Below are positions 1 through 7,619 of a stretch of 19,558 nucleotides of DNA, one piece after another. The notes beneath the pieces are model-generated. The model had not been told where the DNA came from and did no database searches. It worked only from the letters and a program-made list of their open reading frames with translations. Source of the DNA: Firmicutes bacterium UBA2058 (GTDB lineage Bacteria; Bacillota; Clostridia; Tissierellales; Sedimentibacteraceae); NCBI GenBank assembly GCA_002332905.1, contig DDAM01000070.1, positions 21,034 to 40,591 of the forward strand. The letters are read 5' to 3'. The translations under genes and the position numbers were made by a program. Position 1 is the first letter of the stretch. Each line of letters starts with the position of its first letter.

Positions 1-11
1 TTTTTCTTCAC
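1..11 (-). CDS. Possible start of a further gene, cut by the window edge
   Basis: On the minus strand a GGAGG at 18-22 is followed, after six bases, by GTG AAG AAA, which could begin a protein M-K-K. It would be the next gene after the NhaC-like antiporter in the same transcript. Only three codons are visible, so no function can be given. Alternatively this is not a gene start: the bases AAGAGTGAAGAAAAA (15..1) also occur as the left part of a stem-loop after arcB at 16716, so the text may belong to a repeated intercistronic hairpin. Confidence 0.3.
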
Positions 12-24
12 TCTTACCTCCATA

Positions 25-43
25 GTGTGAAGTACTTTCACAC
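25..43 (-). other. Intercistronic stem-loop directly after the NhaC-like gene
   Basis: GTGTGAA and TTCACAC form a perfect 7-bp stem with a 5-nt loop, abutting the stop codon (44-46) of the minus-strand antiporter gene. No T-run follows, and a possible ribosome site lies just beyond, so it looks like an intercistronic processing or stability element and not a terminator. It resembles the hairpins after arcB and arcC. Confidence 0.5.
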
Positions 44-1432
44 CTATATATTAGTATTTTCTTTATTTTTTTTAGAACTAAACAATGCAGTAAATATTAT
101 AACAATTGGTGCTAATAGATTAAGATAAGAATATGGAACATATGTAAATGTATCTATTTCCAGCACAGATGTTATAAAAATACCATTAGTATTCCAAGGT
201 ATTAAGGCAGAACCTAAAATACATACCAAAGATACAATTGAAGATAGCTTTAAAAGGGATACATTAAGTCGTTTATATAATGGCAGCATAGCAGTAGCCG
301 TCATAACAATTGAAACATTCATTGATCCAGCAACAGTATTTGCAATCATACCCATTATAACTGTTGCAACTATCAATTTAAATCTATTATCAACTATTTT
401 GAATAAGGGCTCTAAAACTGTCTCAATTACTTCAGCTTTATTAAGCATTCCAATTAGCCCAAATGTAAAAATAAATGTACTCATAAGCTTGAGCATACTT
501 GATATACCACCTCTATTAAGAGTATCCAAAAAGGCTTCTCCAGAGTTTGAAACATAGCCACTCCATGAAATATTCATTATTTCTTCAAATGAATATCCTT
601 GATAAAATATTGCTATTAAACCACCTATAACTACTCCAATCATAATTGATACAAGTGCAGGTTTTTTAAGCGCTAATAAAATCAGTAAAGCTATAAGCGG
701 TATTAACGCTACCAGTGATATTTTAAATTTATCTGATATTAAAGTCATCATATTGTTAGTAAAGGTATAATCCATCTGTGATGAAGAATATTTAAATCCT
801 AGTATTAAGAAAATTATTAGTGTTATGCTATAAATTGGTATAATGCTCTTTAATGTTTCCTTAACATGATCCATAAGCTCTGTTTCTGAAACAGATGCAA
901 CTAAATTATTACTAGCAGACATTATGGATGTGCCATCACCAAATAAAGATCCACTAACTACAGCACCAGCCACTAGTCCTGGAGAAATTCCTAGGCTTAA
1001 CCCTATACTCGACATGGCAAGCCCAGCTGTCCCTACTGTCCCCCATGATGTACCTGTTATAAATGACACAGCTGAACAAATTAAAAAGGACAAAACTAAA
1101 AAGTATTTTGGTGATATAACCTTTAGTCCATAATATATGATGGTTGGTACAGTACCAGCGGCAATCCAAACACCCATCATAGCACCAACAGCAAACATTA
1201 CAAAAATAGGACTCATTGCTTTTCCACAGTAGTCTACTGCTGACATTTCTATATCTTTGTATTTATATCCTAGTTTTAAACATACTGGTATAATTATTAA
1301 CCATGATAAGAAAAATAATGGCTCCATTGGCAGTCCATATAAGCTACATGGCACACTAACAACTAATGCTATAAGTATTAATACTGCTATAGCGCATTTT
1401 CTGCTAATTTTTTTCGGCTTTGATGAATTCAA
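44..1432 (-). CDS. NhaC-family Na+/H+ (or amino-acid-coupled) antiporter
   Basis: This is a 462-residue integral membrane protein with about 11-12 hydrophobic segments. The family signature GTSWGTVGT is at residues 127-135, and a conserved glycine/asparagine-rich stretch (FGDGTSIMSASNN) lies at about 163-175. Length and motifs fit NhaC-type transporters, which include Na+/H+ exchangers and malate/lactate exchangers such as MleN. The start is TTG at 1432-1430, preceded by GAGGT. It overlaps the stop codon of the upstream RocB-like gene by 4 nt, which implies translational coupling. That coupling suggests the carrier serves the peptidase, perhaps bringing in or exchanging its substrate with Na+ or H+, but this is inference. 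The real substrate cannot be read from the sequence. Confidence 0.85.
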   Translation of the reverse strand: MNSSKPKKISRKCAIAVLILIALVVSVPCSLYGLPMEPLFFLSWLIIIPVCLKLGYKYKDIEMSAVDYCGKAMSPIFVMFAVGAMMGVWIAAGTVPTIIYYGLKVISPKYFLVLSFLICSAVSFITGTSWGTVGTAGLAMSSIGLSLGISPGLVAGAVVSGSLFGDGTSIMSASNNLVASVSETELMDHVKETLKSIIPIYSITLIIFLILGFKYSSSQMDYTFTNNMMTLISDKFKISLVALIPLIALLILLALKKPALVSIMIGVVIGGLIAIFYQGYSFEEIMNISWSGYVSNSGEAFLDTLNRGGISSMLKLMSTFIFTFGLIGMLNKAEVIETVLEPLFKIVDNRFKLIVATVIMGMIANTVAGSMNVSIVMTATAMLPLYKRLNVSLLKLSSIVSLVCILGSALIPWNTNGIFITSVLEIDTFTYVPYSYLNLLAPIVIIFTALFSSKKNKENTNI

Positions 1433-3045
1433 TTTAATACCTCTTCATTACTCATATGTGATATAAGGCTATTTAATAGGTTAGGAACTGTATCTACCAC
1501 ATCTTTTATATATACTCGTTCATACATAGTATGATAATCCTTACCTAGAGGACCTAAAACTATTGATGGAATATTTAACTTTTGTATTTGTTTAAAATCT
1601 ATATTATATGTAGAGCTTTGAACTACCATATTTGACATAATTTCTTTTTCGTTTTTAATGTCTGTGCATGCAGTATAACTAATGTCACATATACCCATAA
1701 AATATGGTTCCACATATAGCTTTAATTTATATTTATTTGCTAAAGCTTCATCTAGACAGCTTAAATACTTATCTAAATTGCCATGGTTTTTTACAGCTGG
1801 ATAGTACGGAGGTATAAAACCTACAACCACTACTACACCACTTATCTTAGATAGCTCTATAATTTTTTTAATCATCCTTATGCCTGCTTCTTGAATGTTT
1901 ATCTTTCCACTGTTTATTAGCTGAACAATGTTTTTATGTAAAGCTTTTTTAAGAGCAGCATAATTTTCATTATTTTCAGCGGCAATTTCTTCTAGCTCTT
2001 TATAGGTTATAACTAATGGATTAAATTCTCTTTTTTTCTCTAATTTTATTAAATCGTTTTTATACATATAATCAAATGTTGCATCATATTTTTTTAATAC
2101 CTCTTTAACCGAACGATTGCAAATTGAAATAATCTTTTGCAGTATTTCCGATGTATTAGTATCCTTTAAAAACTGATAGTTAAAGTATGAGGCACTGTAT
2201 TCCGGAACTGAAACATCATATAATTCCTTTAAATCTCTATTGTATAAAACTGTAGGTGGCTGTGTTGCAACATTTAAATCCTTAGAGCACAAATTATAAT
2301 TTAATTCTATATTCTTTATAATCTTAGACATAATGTAGGAGGAGTTTAAACCTGACATTACCTCGCTTCCATGAGAAATTTGTCCTTTTACAACTATAGC
2401 TGGCATAATTTTACCAACTGTACCCGTAGAAACTTTAAAGCTATCACTTTTCTCACCAACATGAGGCTCGGCAAGAACCATTAAGCTGTATTCTAAATTG
2501 TACCTTTCTTTTAGCTGAACTAAAAGATTGACACTTTGTCTCATCCCTGATGACAGATTTTCTTCATCATGTACACCTAAAAAAAGTATATTGACATTTT
2601 CATCTTTATTATTAAATAAGGTATGCAAACTTATTGCTATACCTGCCTTCATATCATTAACTCCTCTGCCAAAAACCCAGTCCTCACTGTTTAAATCAAC
2701 CTTTACTGCATTTGGCAAATTAAGCTTTTTAAGTCTTATCTTTAATTCATCAGGATTAAGGGCGAATTCTCTTAAATCTCCATAGCAATTAATTTCTACA
2801 CAGTCATAATGCCCGGTTAGAATTATTGTTTTGTTAGTTTTTCCTTTTTTAAGAGCCCATATAACTGGTCTTTTTAATGGATCGCTCCCAATGTATTCTC
2901 CATAATCATCAGCATTTTTTATAAAATAATCATCATTTTTTATTAAAGCTAATATATGCTTAGCCATATTGTATTCCATTTCTGTACCCGTATCGCTTTG
3001 TATTGATACTAGCTCATAAAACATATCTTTAATTGATTTTTTCAT
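1429..3045 (-). CDS. M20-family metallopeptidase, RocB-like
   Basis: A 538-residue cytosolic zinc-dependent amidohydrolase of the M20/M28 clan. Visible metal and catalytic elements are GHYDC (H79, D81), GRGVNDMKAG (D131), the HDEEN pair (E161/E162), AEPHVGE (E193) and the C-terminal LGPLGKDYHTMYE (H505). Length and the TGHYD...YG context match the RocB branch (called arginine utilization protein RocB in Bacillus, true reaction unsettled) better than the roughly 400-residue ArgE/DapE/PepT enzymes. The ATG start at 3045 has GAGG at a good distance (CGAGGTAATT). It follows the nucleoid-associated protein gene by 43 nt and overlaps the antiporter gene by 4 nt. An aminoacylase or dipeptidase role in amino-acid use is likely, and the substrate is unknown. 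Confidence 0.82.
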   Translation of the reverse strand: MKKSIKDMFYELVSIQSDTGTEMEYNMAKHILALIKNDDYFIKNADDYGEYIGSDPLKRPVIWALKKGKTNKTIILTGHYDCVEINCYGDLREFALNPDELKIRLKKLNLPNAVKVDLNSEDWVFGRGVNDMKAGIAISLHTLFNNKDENVNILFLGVHDEENLSSGMRQSVNLLVQLKERYNLEYSLMVLAEPHVGEKSDSFKVSTGTVGKIMPAIVVKGQISHGSEVMSGLNSSYIMSKIIKNIELNYNLCSKDLNVATQPPTVLYNRDLKELYDVSVPEYSASYFNYQFLKDTNTSEILQKIISICNRSVKEVLKKYDATFDYMYKNDLIKLEKKREFNPLVITYKELEEIAAENNENYAALKKALHKNIVQLINSGKINIQEAGIRMIKKIIELSKISGVVVVVGFIPPYYPAVKNHGNLDKYLSCLDEALANKYKLKLYVEPYFMGICDISYTACTDIKNEKEIMSNMVVQSSTYNIDFKQIQKLNIPSIVLGPLGKDYHTMYERVYIKDVVDTVPNLLNSLISHMSNEEVLN

Positions 3046-3088
3046 AATTACCTCGTTATCAATAATCCCTCTAACCCATTATATCCAA

Positions 3089-4087
3089 TTATCCAACGTT
3101 ATTTAATGACTTCATAACAATATTTACAGTTCCATCTTCATTTGTATTAAATGATATTTTATCAGTATCATCTAAATATTCAACTGGTATAAGAATTTCT
3201 ATACCCTCTTCAGTTTTTATTCTTTGTTTTTTATTTATTTTTTTGTCAAGCTTATAATCTAGCTTAACTGTATCTTCCTTAATTCCTGAGTTTTTTAGCT
3301 CTTCATTATATCTTTCTTTAACAACTGAATCAGCTTCAAAAACTGTGTCTGTAATTTTATTTATATCAACTGTTCCTTTTGAGTTAAAGGACTCAACAAT
3401 TTCTTTTTTGACATTTATTTTCTTCTCAATATCATTATCAAAGTATTCCTTCACCATTTTTTTAGATGCCTTTTCTATTGCATCATAAGTATCCTTTGGT
3501 GATAGTGTAAATGGTAAATTAAAAATAAAATTTGAAAATATTGTTGTTTTTTCTTCCTCAACTTCATGCTTTTTCTCATTTATGAACAGCACATTATTGT
3601 CTATTTCATATATAAAGCTTTCATCTGATTTTTGCGAAATATTCGGCAAGGTTGATTTATATTTTATAACGCTAACTATTCTTTTATCATCTATCTCATC
3701 AATTTTATGTATAAAGCTATCCTTATAATCTAATTTTAACATGCATAGCTTTTTTACTCCCTCAGTCTCATATAAGCAATACATAAGATCCGAAGAATAA
3801 GAGTCTGTACACCTTTTCATTATTTCAAATATATTTTTACTTAAGCTTTGAGTTATTTGCTCAAAATTATCTTTATCAAAGGTCATTAAAAGTTCACAGT
3901 TTTCACTACTATTAGACAATGTATATTTTTTATTTGTTGGTAAAAAAGCTATCTTTGTAATTTGTTTTGCTATGTATTCAAAAGTATCATCATCAATTTC
4001 TAATAGCAGCTCAGATAAAACAGGTGAAGTTATAGACATATCTAGTATGTGAATTATCGCCTTATGAATTATTATATTAGTTTCCAT
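3089..4087 (-). CDS. Nucleoid-associated protein, NdpA/YejK family
   Basis: A soluble, charged 332-residue protein with the layout of the 37-kDa nucleoid-associated family (NdpA/YejK). An N-terminal segment begins with I-I-H-K-A-I-I-H-I-L-D and is followed by an SPVLSELLLEIDDDTFEYI region. The central part has an INEKKHEVEEEK motif near residue 170, and the Lys/Glu-rich C-terminal half ends in an IEILIPVEYL strand. Family members bind DNA; a metabolic role is not known. The start ATG is supported by GGAGAT seven bases upstream. It lies 43 nt before the RocB-like gene on the same strand with no terminator visible between, so it may share its transcript, although a functional link is not obvious. 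An alternative is an independent housekeeping gene with read-through. Confidence 0.75.
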   Translation of the reverse strand: METNIIIHKAIIHILDMSITSPVLSELLLEIDDDTFEYIAKQITKIAFLPTNKKYTLSNSSENCELLMTFDKDNFEQITQSLSKNIFEIMKRCTDSYSSDLMYCLYETEGVKKLCMLKLDYKDSFIHKIDEIDDKRIVSVIKYKSTLPNISQKSDESFIYEIDNNVLFINEKKHEVEEEKTTIFSNFIFNLPFTLSPKDTYDAIEKASKKMVKEYFDNDIEKKINVKKEIVESFNSKGTVDINKITDTVFEADSVVKERYNEELKNSGIKEDTVKLDYKLDKKINKKQRIKTEEGIEILIPVEYLDDTDKISFNTNEDGTVNIVMKSLNNVG

Positions 4088-4154
4088 AATTTATCTCCAT
4101 AATCTAAAACAATGTTTGAGACTTTGCAATTCTTTTGCACAAAATTTATTTTCA

Positions 4155-4176
4155 AGTGGCTGATGCAACAGCCACT
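4155..4176 (-). other. Stem-loop in the leader of the nucleoid-associated protein gene
   Basis: AGTGGCTG and CAGCCACT make a perfect 8-bp stem with a 6-nt loop about 70 bases before the start codon of the minus-strand gene. The bases following it on that strand (TGAAAATAAATTTT) are only moderately T-rich. It could be a weak terminator or attenuator for transcripts coming from thiT, or a leader structure. Confidence 0.4.
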
Positions 4177-4282
4177 ATCACCTTATTTTATCTCTATATA
4201 GACAAATTGTAAATAATTAATTCAAAAAAGACCTGTTCTATTAATTAAAGATTTTTTAATAAAAAATAAATAATTGCAATAA

Positions 4283-4313
4283 AATACTGCACAGCGTCAT
4301 ATTGTGCAGTATT
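4283..4313 (-). terminator. Terminator of thiT
   Basis: A perfect 11-bp stem (AATACTGCACA / TGTGCAGTATT, 9-nt loop) lies 38 nt beyond the thiT stop codon. On the minus strand it is followed by TTATTGCAATTATTTATTTT, T-rich but not a pure T-run. Position and stem strength support a rho-independent terminator. Confidence 0.65.
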
Positions 4314-4351
4314 CGTGTAATAGTTTATTATCAAAATTGTTTCAATATTGT

Positions 4352-4981
4352 CTATTGATTAATCTTGTATTTATCAAAAAGAATTTTAAGCTGTGGAATA
4401 AATAAGATTAGCACTGTTGCAAAACCTTCTGCTGCTATATAGGTAAAGTTATAACCAATAGCTGTTATTAATCCTGCCCATACTCCATTTGTTACATCCA
4501 AAAAGAAAATTATACCTGATAAAGAAGATACTATGAATCTTCCAAGTATACCTATTAGATAAGTCTTAATTAAACCATTTTTTTGGTTTCTTAACAAGGA
4601 ACCTAGTCCTAAAGCACCAAAGGCTAGCGGATAATCAAGAATTAATTGCACTGGATGTATAACATATGGATTTATAAGTAAATCTAATAAACCAAACACA
4701 ACACCAGCTATAACACCTTGTTTTACTCCAAATAAATAGCCTACTAATACAACAAATAACATACTAAATGGGGTTACAGAACCACCCTGTGGCATTCTAA
4801 ACAATGTTATTTGATTAAGAACATAAGCAATGGCAATTAGTATTGCTGTTTTAACCATAATATTAACGTCCATTTTTTTCTTATCTGTTTTTGCTACAAG
4901 TATCATTAAAATAACAATAATAGCTATTGTCAATAGTTGACCACCTATTGATCCAAAAAAGTTTTGTAAAATTTCTTCCAT
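4352..4981 (-). CDS. thiT: ThiT, thiamine-specific S component of an ECF transporter
   Basis: A 209-residue membrane protein with about six membrane segments. It carries the ThiT signatures PQGGSV (64-69), G-V-K-Q-G-V-I-A-G (about 85-93) and HPVQLILDYPLAFG (109-122), which line the thiamine pocket in this family. ThiT captures thiamine outside the cell and works with the shared ECF module (EcfA, EcfA', EcfT), not encoded here. The N-terminal extension of about 35 residues with an extra hydrophobic stretch makes it a little longer than the shortest ThiT proteins. The ATG is placed by AGGAGGC at 4989-4995, and the leader holds a TPP riboswitch, independent support for thiamine as substrate. Monocistronic, with its own terminator. 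Confidence 0.93.
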   Translation of the reverse strand: MEEILQNFFGSIGGQLLTIAIIVILMILVAKTDKKKMDVNIMVKTAILIAIAYVLNQITLFRMPQGGSVTPFSMLFVVLVGYLFGVKQGVIAGVVFGLLDLLINPYVIHPVQLILDYPLAFGALGLGSLLRNQKNGLIKTYLIGILGRFIVSSLSGIIFFLDVTNGVWAGLITAIGYNFTYIAAEGFATVLILFIPQLKILFDKYKINQ

Positions 4982-5019
4982 AAAAAAAGCCTCCTTATTT
5001 TTGCATAAAGAGAACTCAC

Positions 5020-5092
5020 ACGCTTCCTTTCGCCGGTACTAACCGGATCAAGTTATAAGGGTGAAATCTCAGCCATAAAGCTCCCCTAGCAA
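5020..5092 (-). promoter_or_regulatory. TPP riboswitch (THI element) controlling thiT
   Basis: Read on the minus strand, the leader has the conserved THI-box elements in order: GGGGAGC, GGCTGAGAT, CACCCTTATAACTTGATC, then CCGGTTAGTACCGGCG and AAAGGAAGC. The CTGAGA motif forms the pyrimidine-binding arm, and the CCGG/CCGG stem with the GCG-AAAGG tail forms the pyrophosphate-sensing arm. There is no terminator hairpin between it and the AGGAGG of thiT (4990-4995), so control by hiding the ribosome site is more likely than transcription termination. High TPP should lower thiamine import. Confidence 0.95.
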
Positions 5093-5095
5093 AAT

Positions 5096-5152
5096 ATTAT
5101 ATATTTATTTAGTTGACGTAGTTATGATATCACTACATTAATAAAAATGCAA
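5096..5152 (-). promoter_or_regulatory. Candidate promoters for thiT
   Basis: Two candidates are visible on the minus strand. A TATAAT at 5101-5096 would start RNA right at the riboswitch 5' end but has a poor -35. A TTGCAT (5152-5147) and TATCAT (5129-5124) pair has a 17-nt spacer. The stretch 5153-5274 between this and the cotJ promoter is AT-rich and shows nothing else I recognise. Confidence 0.35.
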
Positions 5153-5275
5153 TACCTATTGTTAAATTTAGATAAATTAATATTATTTTATATTATTACT
5201 TTTTATTTTCTTTGAACCTTTTTTTACCTAAAGAATACAATGATTGTATATAATTCTACATAATTACAAATTTTG

Positions 5276-5306
5276 TCATATTTTAAATAATTATTAAAAT
5301 AGAATA
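5276..5306 (+). promoter_or_regulatory. Sigma-E-like sporulation promoter of cotJABC
   Basis: TCATATT at 5276-5282 resembles the -35 of mother-cell sigma-E promoters. About 15 nt later AATAGAATA (5298-5306) resembles the CATANNNTA-type -10 of sigma-E/sigma-K, lacking only the leading C. The cotJ operon of Bacillus subtilis is sigma-E dependent, so the match has the right context. It lies about 50 nt before the cotJA start. Confidence 0.45.
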
Positions 5307-5355
5307 AGGTAAAATTTTTGTAATTCAAACAAAATTTTGAAAGGAATGAGTTTAT

Positions 5356-5553
5356 ATGATATTAAACAAAAATATACACGAAATTTATCGACCTTTAGTA
5401 CCTTTTATGCCAGAAGACCCTAGGGTAGGTTATGGATATGTACCTTATCAAATATCACCAGAATTTATGGATGTAGATCAGGCATTTCAAGCTGGAACAC
5501 TTTTCCCTGATTTGGTTACTCCTTACAGCGAACAATTAAGAAGAGGGGTGTAA
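5356..5553 (+). CDS. cotJA: Spore coat-associated protein CotJA
   Basis: A 65-residue protein with the CotJA pattern RPLVPFMPEDPRVGYGYVPYQ followed by FMD..QAFQAGTLFPDLVTPY. CotJA is a small protein of the inner coat layers of the endospore, deposited with CotJC. There is no signal peptide or membrane span. The ATG is preceded by AAAGGAATGAG. The next gene, cotJB, starts 3 nt after the stop, so the two are translationally linked. Mother-cell expression during sporulation is expected from the sigma-E-like promoter. Confidence 0.93.
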   Translation: MILNKNIHEIYRPLVPFMPEDPRVGYGYVPYQISPEFMDVDQAFQAGTLFPDLVTPYSEQLRRGV

Positions 5554-5556
5554 TGT

Positions 5557-5871
5557 ATGGAAGTTTTATGCGAAAACAGAATGAATAATATGGATTTTAA
5601 TATGAATTTTGATATGAATAATATAAATATGCAGCATAGAAATGCATTACTTCTAGAAATAATGAAATATCAGCTTGTTACACTTGATTCAGCTTTATTT
5701 TTAGATACTCATCCTAATGATCCAATTGCACTTATTAGACATCATGAATACAGCACTAAATTAATGCAGTTAAAGGATGAATTTTCAATTAAGTATGGAC
5801 CTTTAGACTTATATACCCCAGACATATCTGGTACTTGGAGATATCTTGATAGTCCTTGGCCATGGGAATAA
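5557..5871 (+). CDS. cotJB: Spore coat protein CotJB
   Basis: A 104-residue protein. The conserved CotJB domain covers about residues 28-104: LLLEIMKYQLVTLDSALFLDTHPND, a short helical middle, and the typical ending W-R-Y-L-D-S-P-W-P-W-E. The first 27 residues are unusual, with repeated Met/Asn/Asp triplets (MNNMDFNMNFDMNNINM), longer than needed for the domain. An internal ATG at 5581 could in principle be used, but the AAGAGGGGTG ribosome site (5541-5550) fits the first ATG. Role: inner spore coat component with CotJA and CotJC. CotJC follows after 51 nt. Confidence 0.93.
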   Translation: MEVLCENRMNNMDFNMNFDMNNINMQHRNALLLEIMKYQLVTLDSALFLDTHPNDPIALIRHHEYSTKLMQLKDEFSIKYGPLDLYTPDISGTWRYLDSPWPWE

Positions 5872-5922
5872 TTTTAATATAAGCGTTAATTTTAATTAAC
5901 ACAGAAAGAGAGGTAATTATTT

Positions 5923-6495
5923 ATGTTTATGTATGAAAAAAAATTACAATATCCGGTTAGAGTATCTAACCGTGATGTTAGAATGGCGAGGAATATACTA
6001 AATCAATATGGTGGCCCAGATGGTGAGTTTAGCGCAAGTATGAACTATCTGACACAAAGGTTTTGTATGCCAATGAATGAAATAAAAGGACTGTTAACTG
6101 ATATAGGCACAGAGGAATTAGGTCATATGGAAATGATAGCTACTCTGTTTAGAAAACTAATAACAGGAGCTAGCAGAGAAGAGCTTATAGATGCCGGTTT
6201 TGACGGCTATTACGCAAACCATGAATATTGTCCATTCTACACTGATTCTAGTGGAGTACCATGGACTGCAGCATATACTCAGGCAAAGGGAGATCCAATA
6301 GCTGACTTATGGCACGATATGGCTGCTGAACAGAAAGCAAGAGCCACTTACGAAAATTTAATTATGCTAACAGATGACCCTCTAGTTATAGATGCATTAA
6401 GATTCTTAAGAGAACGTGAATTAATACACTTTCAAAGATTTGGTGAAGGATTAAGACTTGTACAGGAAGAAATAGAGAGTAAGAAATATTTTTAA
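5923..6495 (+). CDS. cotJC: Spore coat protein CotJC (manganese-catalase-like)
   Basis: A 190-residue ferritin-like four-helix protein of the Mn-catalase family. The di-manganese ligands expected from that family are all present: E35, E65 with H68 (TEELGHME), E136 (HDMAAEQKAR) and H169 (RERELIHFQRF). It may therefore have real catalase activity on the spore surface, as reported for clostridial CotJC homologues. It starts at ATG with GAGAGGTAATT upstream and is the last gene of the cotJ operon. A decayed 3' part of a second copy lies about 1.3 kb downstream at 7752-7932, indicating a former duplication. Confidence 0.95.
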   Translation: MFMYEKKLQYPVRVSNRDVRMARNILNQYGGPDGEFSASMNYLTQRFCMPMNEIKGLLTDIGTEELGHMEMIATLFRKLITGASREELIDAGFDGYYANHEYCPFYTDSSGVPWTAAYTQAKGDPIADLWHDMAAEQKARATYENLIMLTDDPLVIDALRFLRERELIHFQRFGEGLRLVQEEIESKKYF

Positions 6496-6524
6496 TGCAA
6501 ATTATTTAAAGTATAAATAGACAT

Positions 6525-6585
6525 AAAAAAGGGAATGTTGCATAACTATTTTTAAATAATAGTTTTCAACAATTCCTTTATTTAT
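6525..6585 (+). terminator. Terminator of the cotJ operon
   Basis: A long hairpin: the outer arms AAAGGGAATGTTG and CAACAATTCCTTT pair with one bulge, and the inner arms AACTATT and AATAGTT pair perfectly. The right arm is followed by the T-rich TATTTATAATTTT. It sits 30 nt after the cotJC stop. Positions 6590-6690 hold no gene that I can see. Confidence 0.6.
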
Positions 6586-6687
6586 AATTTTAGTCTGCTA
6601 TATGATTCAACAGTATTTATAACAACACAGTTATTGTACCATTAGCATTAAGTTCAGAGTGAATAGAAATGGTTTATTGGTAATAAC

Positions 6688-6731
6688 TAAAAAAAACAAG
6701 AGAACTGATAATATTACTACATCAATTCTCT
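6688..6731 (-). terminator. Terminator of the unknown minus-strand gene pair
   Basis: AGAGAATTGAT and ATCAGTTCTCT pair over 11 bp (one G-T) with an 11-nt loop at 6731-6699. On the minus strand this is followed by TGTTTTTTTTAG. It is a textbook rho-independent terminator just beyond the stop of the 165-residue ORF, which supports that gene being real and transcribed. Confidence 0.85.
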
Positions 6732-6752
6732 ATTGCTTTATATAAATACTAT

Positions 6753-7250
6753 TTAATCACTCTTTGATAATGTTAATTCTCTTATTTCATCTAAAGCTTT
6801 TATTATCTGTCCATAATTTTCCTTAGATATATCACCATACTTAGTATTTTCCATAGAATTAGAAATTAACCTAAAAAGTATTTCTATTTTTCCATAATAC
6901 TTCTCTAAGTTATAAGTATTTAAATGAACAACCATAATGGTAGAAGTAATATAGTTAATAGCATTTATTGAATTACTTGGTATAAAATTAGCTCTATAAT
7001 ACTGTACATTATTTAATGTAATGCTTAAACTCTTATTCAATTGATTTACTTCCATGTAATTATTATCATAGTATTCTCTATTTCTCATAAACATGCTATA
7101 GCTTTGCCTTAAATTTGTACCTATTTGTTCTAAATTAATCAAAGCTATTTTTCTATAATTATATGAATACATAAATAAATTTATTAAAACAATAGCTATA
7201 AGTATTATAATAATAATATATTCTTTTTTTAAATATTTTTTGTTAATCAT
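6753..7250 (-). CDS. Unknown membrane-anchored protein
   Basis: A 165-residue protein that I do not recognise. A short basic N-terminus (MINKKYLKKE) is followed by one very hydrophobic segment at about residues 11-30 (rich in Ile), then a polar, Asn/Tyr-rich and probably helical domain. It looks like an N-in single-span protein with the main domain outside the membrane, or an uncleaved signal anchor. No type IV pilin cleavage motif is seen. The ribosome site AAGGGGAT is well placed before the ATG. It follows the disrupted ORF by 18 nt, ends in a strong terminator, and so forms the second gene of a two-gene unit. The neighbour's role is also unknown, so no function is offered. Confidence 0.7.
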   Translation of the reverse strand: MINKKYLKKEYIIIIILIAIVLINLFMYSYNYRKIALINLEQIGTNLRQSYSMFMRNREYYDNNYMEVNQLNKSLSITLNNVQYYRANFIPSNSINAINYITSTIMVVHLNTYNLEKYYGKIEILFRLISNSMENTKYGDISKENYGQIIKALDEIRELTLSKSD

Positions 7251-7268
7251 TTATATCCCCTTAATTTA

Positions 7269-7616
7269 CTAAGGTATTAGTTGCAATGTTGAAGCTGATG
7301 GAATAAGTTCTAAATTTTCATATATATAATCATAGCCAGTGCCACTCTTTACAACCACACTACAATAAAATTTAACCCTATAGTTTGTAAGCACCCATTT
7401 AGCATTATTTTGGTCAGGACTACCAGATGCAGTGAATGATGATTTAGCAGTTGTAATAGGAATTTCAATTATTGAAAAGCCAGTCAGCTTAGTGTAAACA
7501 GGAAGCATCATATTAAAACTAGTAGTTTGATTAAACGAAACTGGTGATGAAGCTTGGAAATTTTGAGGTAATATTATATCAAACTCAACCTTACCTGCTG
7601 TAAAAGAGTAATAATT
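7269..7616 (-). pseudogene. Unknown ORF with a lost start codon
   Basis: The open frame has 115 codons and reads NYYSFTAGKVEFDIILPQ at its upstream end and STLQLIP at its end. It looks like a beta-rich domain with alternating hydrophobic and polar residues, and I do not recognise it. No ATG, GTG or usable TTG exists in the upstream part. The first ATG (7511) lies 35 codons in and has no ribosome site. A good AAAGGAG is at 7631-7625, and the bases after it, TATTGTAAAATTATTAC, would read ...AAA-ATG-TAT-TAC in frame if one G were restored. I infer a single-base deletion in the start codon, or a sequencing error. It is followed after 18 nt by the membrane-protein gene. Confidence 0.55.
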
Positions 7617-7619
7617 TTA

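Noticed and set aside
5110..5117. TTGAC text near 5113 as a forward promoter for cotJ
   Set aside because: No matching -10 at a suitable distance, and it would read through 240 bases of leader; the sigma-E-like site is nearer and fits better.
6600..6690. Weak inverted text around TACCATT / AATGGT
   Set aside because: Arms are short and imperfect, expected by chance in AT-rich DNA.
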